Origin: Bacteroidales bacterium
Lineage (GTDB): Bacteria; Bacteroidota; Bacteroidia; Bacteroidales; UBA4417
NCBI GenBank assembly: GCA_030654075.1
Contig: JAURYB010000084.1
Coordinates: forward strand, 62,001-126,000
Reading direction: 5' to 3'
DNA: 64,000 nucleotides
The notes under the pieces are model-generated. The model ran no database searches. It saw only the letters and a list, made by a program, of their open reading frames with translations, and was not told the DNA's origin. The translations under genes and the position numbers were made by a program. Positions 63,161 through 64,000 of this stretch are shown here, piece after piece. How positions within the stretch are numbered: the first letter of the stretch is position 1; each line of letters opens with the position of its first letter.

Positions 63161-64000
63161 TCAGCCTTTTAACTGTTGACGCTGAAAATTCTCATAATAG
63201 GTCAGCACAAAAACACGGAAGAACAATAAGCCCGCCATACAAACCAGGGCGCTTATCCAGAAAATAGCCGAGAGTGAAATATATTGCGCAATTAAGCCGG
63301 CCATAATCATTCCGAATCCCATTCCCATATCCACAGCGGTGTAGAGTGTTGAATTTGCGGCTCCGCGATGTTTGGCATCTGCCAGGTTATTCACCATCGA
63401 CGAGAAGGTCGGAAATACAACACCGTTTCCAAATCCTATAATTATCGCAGACAGATAGAAAAGTGTCGCGCTTTTTGCCATAGCAAGCAATGGGAAACCT
63501 ATTATCAGCAAAATCAGGCAAAAGGTAATAATCTTTCGCGGTCCGTTTCTGTCGAACGCTTTTCCGGAAGTTAGCCTGGCCGCCGCAATGCCAAATGATA
63601 AAATCAGGAAGTACAGTGAAGAGTTTTGTATTCCTATCTCCCGGCCATAAAGCGCGATAAACGAAAGCAGCGCGCCATAAGCCATCATGGTTATCAGTAC
63701 ATTTAGTGAAGGGCGTATGGAATTTTTATCGAACATGCTGTCCCATTTCAGCTGAATTCGTTTCCCCACCACAAAACGTTTGCGCAGGTGCACCGCGTAC
63801 GCGCATGCCAGGCTGGCAATGCTGATAAAACATCCCGAAACAAACATGGGCATATACCCCCAGTTGTGAGAGATATACAACCCGATTACCGGCCCTACTG
63901 ACATTCCAAGTGTAGTTGACAAAGCGAAATATCCGATTCCCTGGCCCCGCTTAGGTACAGGGATTATATCAACGGCGATGGTTGATCCCGAAACTGTTGT
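63161..64000 (-). CDS. MFS transporter, C-terminal part (start outside window)
   Basis: 279 residues are visible, open to the right edge. The motif VPKRGQGIGYFALSTTLGMS (about the loop between helices 4 and 5) is typical of drug/sugar-type MFS proteins. At least eight membrane helices follow, with GKAFDRNGPRKII as the repeated loop motif between helices 8 and 9. The substrate is unknown. The N-terminal four helices lie beyond the window. Confidence 0.9.
   Translation of the reverse strand, partial: TTVSGSTIAVDIIPVPKRGQGIGYFALSTTLGMSVGPVIGLYISHNWGYMPMFVSGCFISIASLACAYAVHLRKRFVVGKRIQLKWDSMFDKNSIRPSLNVLITMMAYGALLSFIALYGREIGIQNSSLYFLILSFGIAAARLTSGKAFDRNGPRKIITFCLILLIIGFPLLAMAKSATLFYLSAIIIGFGNGVVFPTFSSMVNNLADAKHRGAANSTLYTAVDMGMGFGMIMAGLIAQYISLSAIFWISALVCMAGLLFFRVFVLTYYENFQRQQLKG

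Overview
The window looks like a chromosomal segment from a member of the Bacteroidota, most likely Bacteroidales or a close relative. The evidence is: TTTG / TAnnTTTG promoters at several starts, two proteins with type IX secretion sorting tails, an ECF sigma / FecR / TonB-receptor / DUF4249 set, a fused hisB and a fused hisIE, DUF3127 and DUF4369 proteins, and many small palindromic intergenic repeats. No rRNA or tRNA gene and no CRISPR array was seen. Both ends cut genes: a molybdoenzyme subunit on the left and an MFS transporter on the right.

Layout. 1-2.0 kb: two subunits of a molybdenum hydroxylase (minus strand). 2.7-9.5 kb: a compact, mostly overlapping run of six exported proteins of unknown function, including two that share a small helical domain. 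9.6-14.1 kb (minus): an Lgt-like membrane protein with an outer-membrane-barrel-like tail, and a two-CBM20 GH77 glucanotransferase. 14.5-20.8 kb: GNAT, NADP-dependent oxidoreductase, YqhD-type alcohol dehydrogenase, an ATPase behind an operator-like palindrome cluster, and two small conserved proteins. 20.9-21.9 kb: a graveyard with a decayed REP-associated transposase (RAYT) and the tail of a second yqhD. 21.9-24.8 kb: a UbiA prenyltransferase and a DUF4403 lipoprotein.

25.0-32.5 kb: a cell-surface signalling and uptake locus (ECF sigma, FecR anti-sigma, small barrel, TonB receptor, DUF4249 lipoprotein) followed by a lipoprotein gene that carries the same 37-bp upstream motif as fecR and so is a candidate member of the same regulon. 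33.2-41.3 kb: a complete histidine operon (G-D-C-B-[four-helix protein]-H-A-F-IE) behind a promoter, an 18-residue leader peptide rich in His, and a terminator, which together form a classical attenuator. Its loosely spaced junctions each hold a different repeat, and a four-helix-bundle gene flanked by inverted repeats sits between hisB and hisH.

41.7-47.1 kb: two large T9SS-secreted beta-propeller proteins. 47.2-52.5 kb: DEAD-box helicase with a long leader, a ParE/RelE-type toxin-antitoxin pair, recJ and an orphan MacB-like permease. 52.8-64 kb: purH, mreBCD, a TlpA/DUF4369 lipoprotein, exported unknowns, a YfiH-family enzyme, a DUF3127 protein with an SSB-like tail, an acyltransferase and the MFS transporter.

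The best leads for something undescribed are the 2.7-9.5 kb exported-protein cluster, the Lgt-barrel fusion, the shared sigma-factor motif, and the repeat biology: a three-copy inverted-repeat element, repeats invading coding sequence, and a RAYT remnant. All functional calls come from reading the translated sequence; no database search was run.
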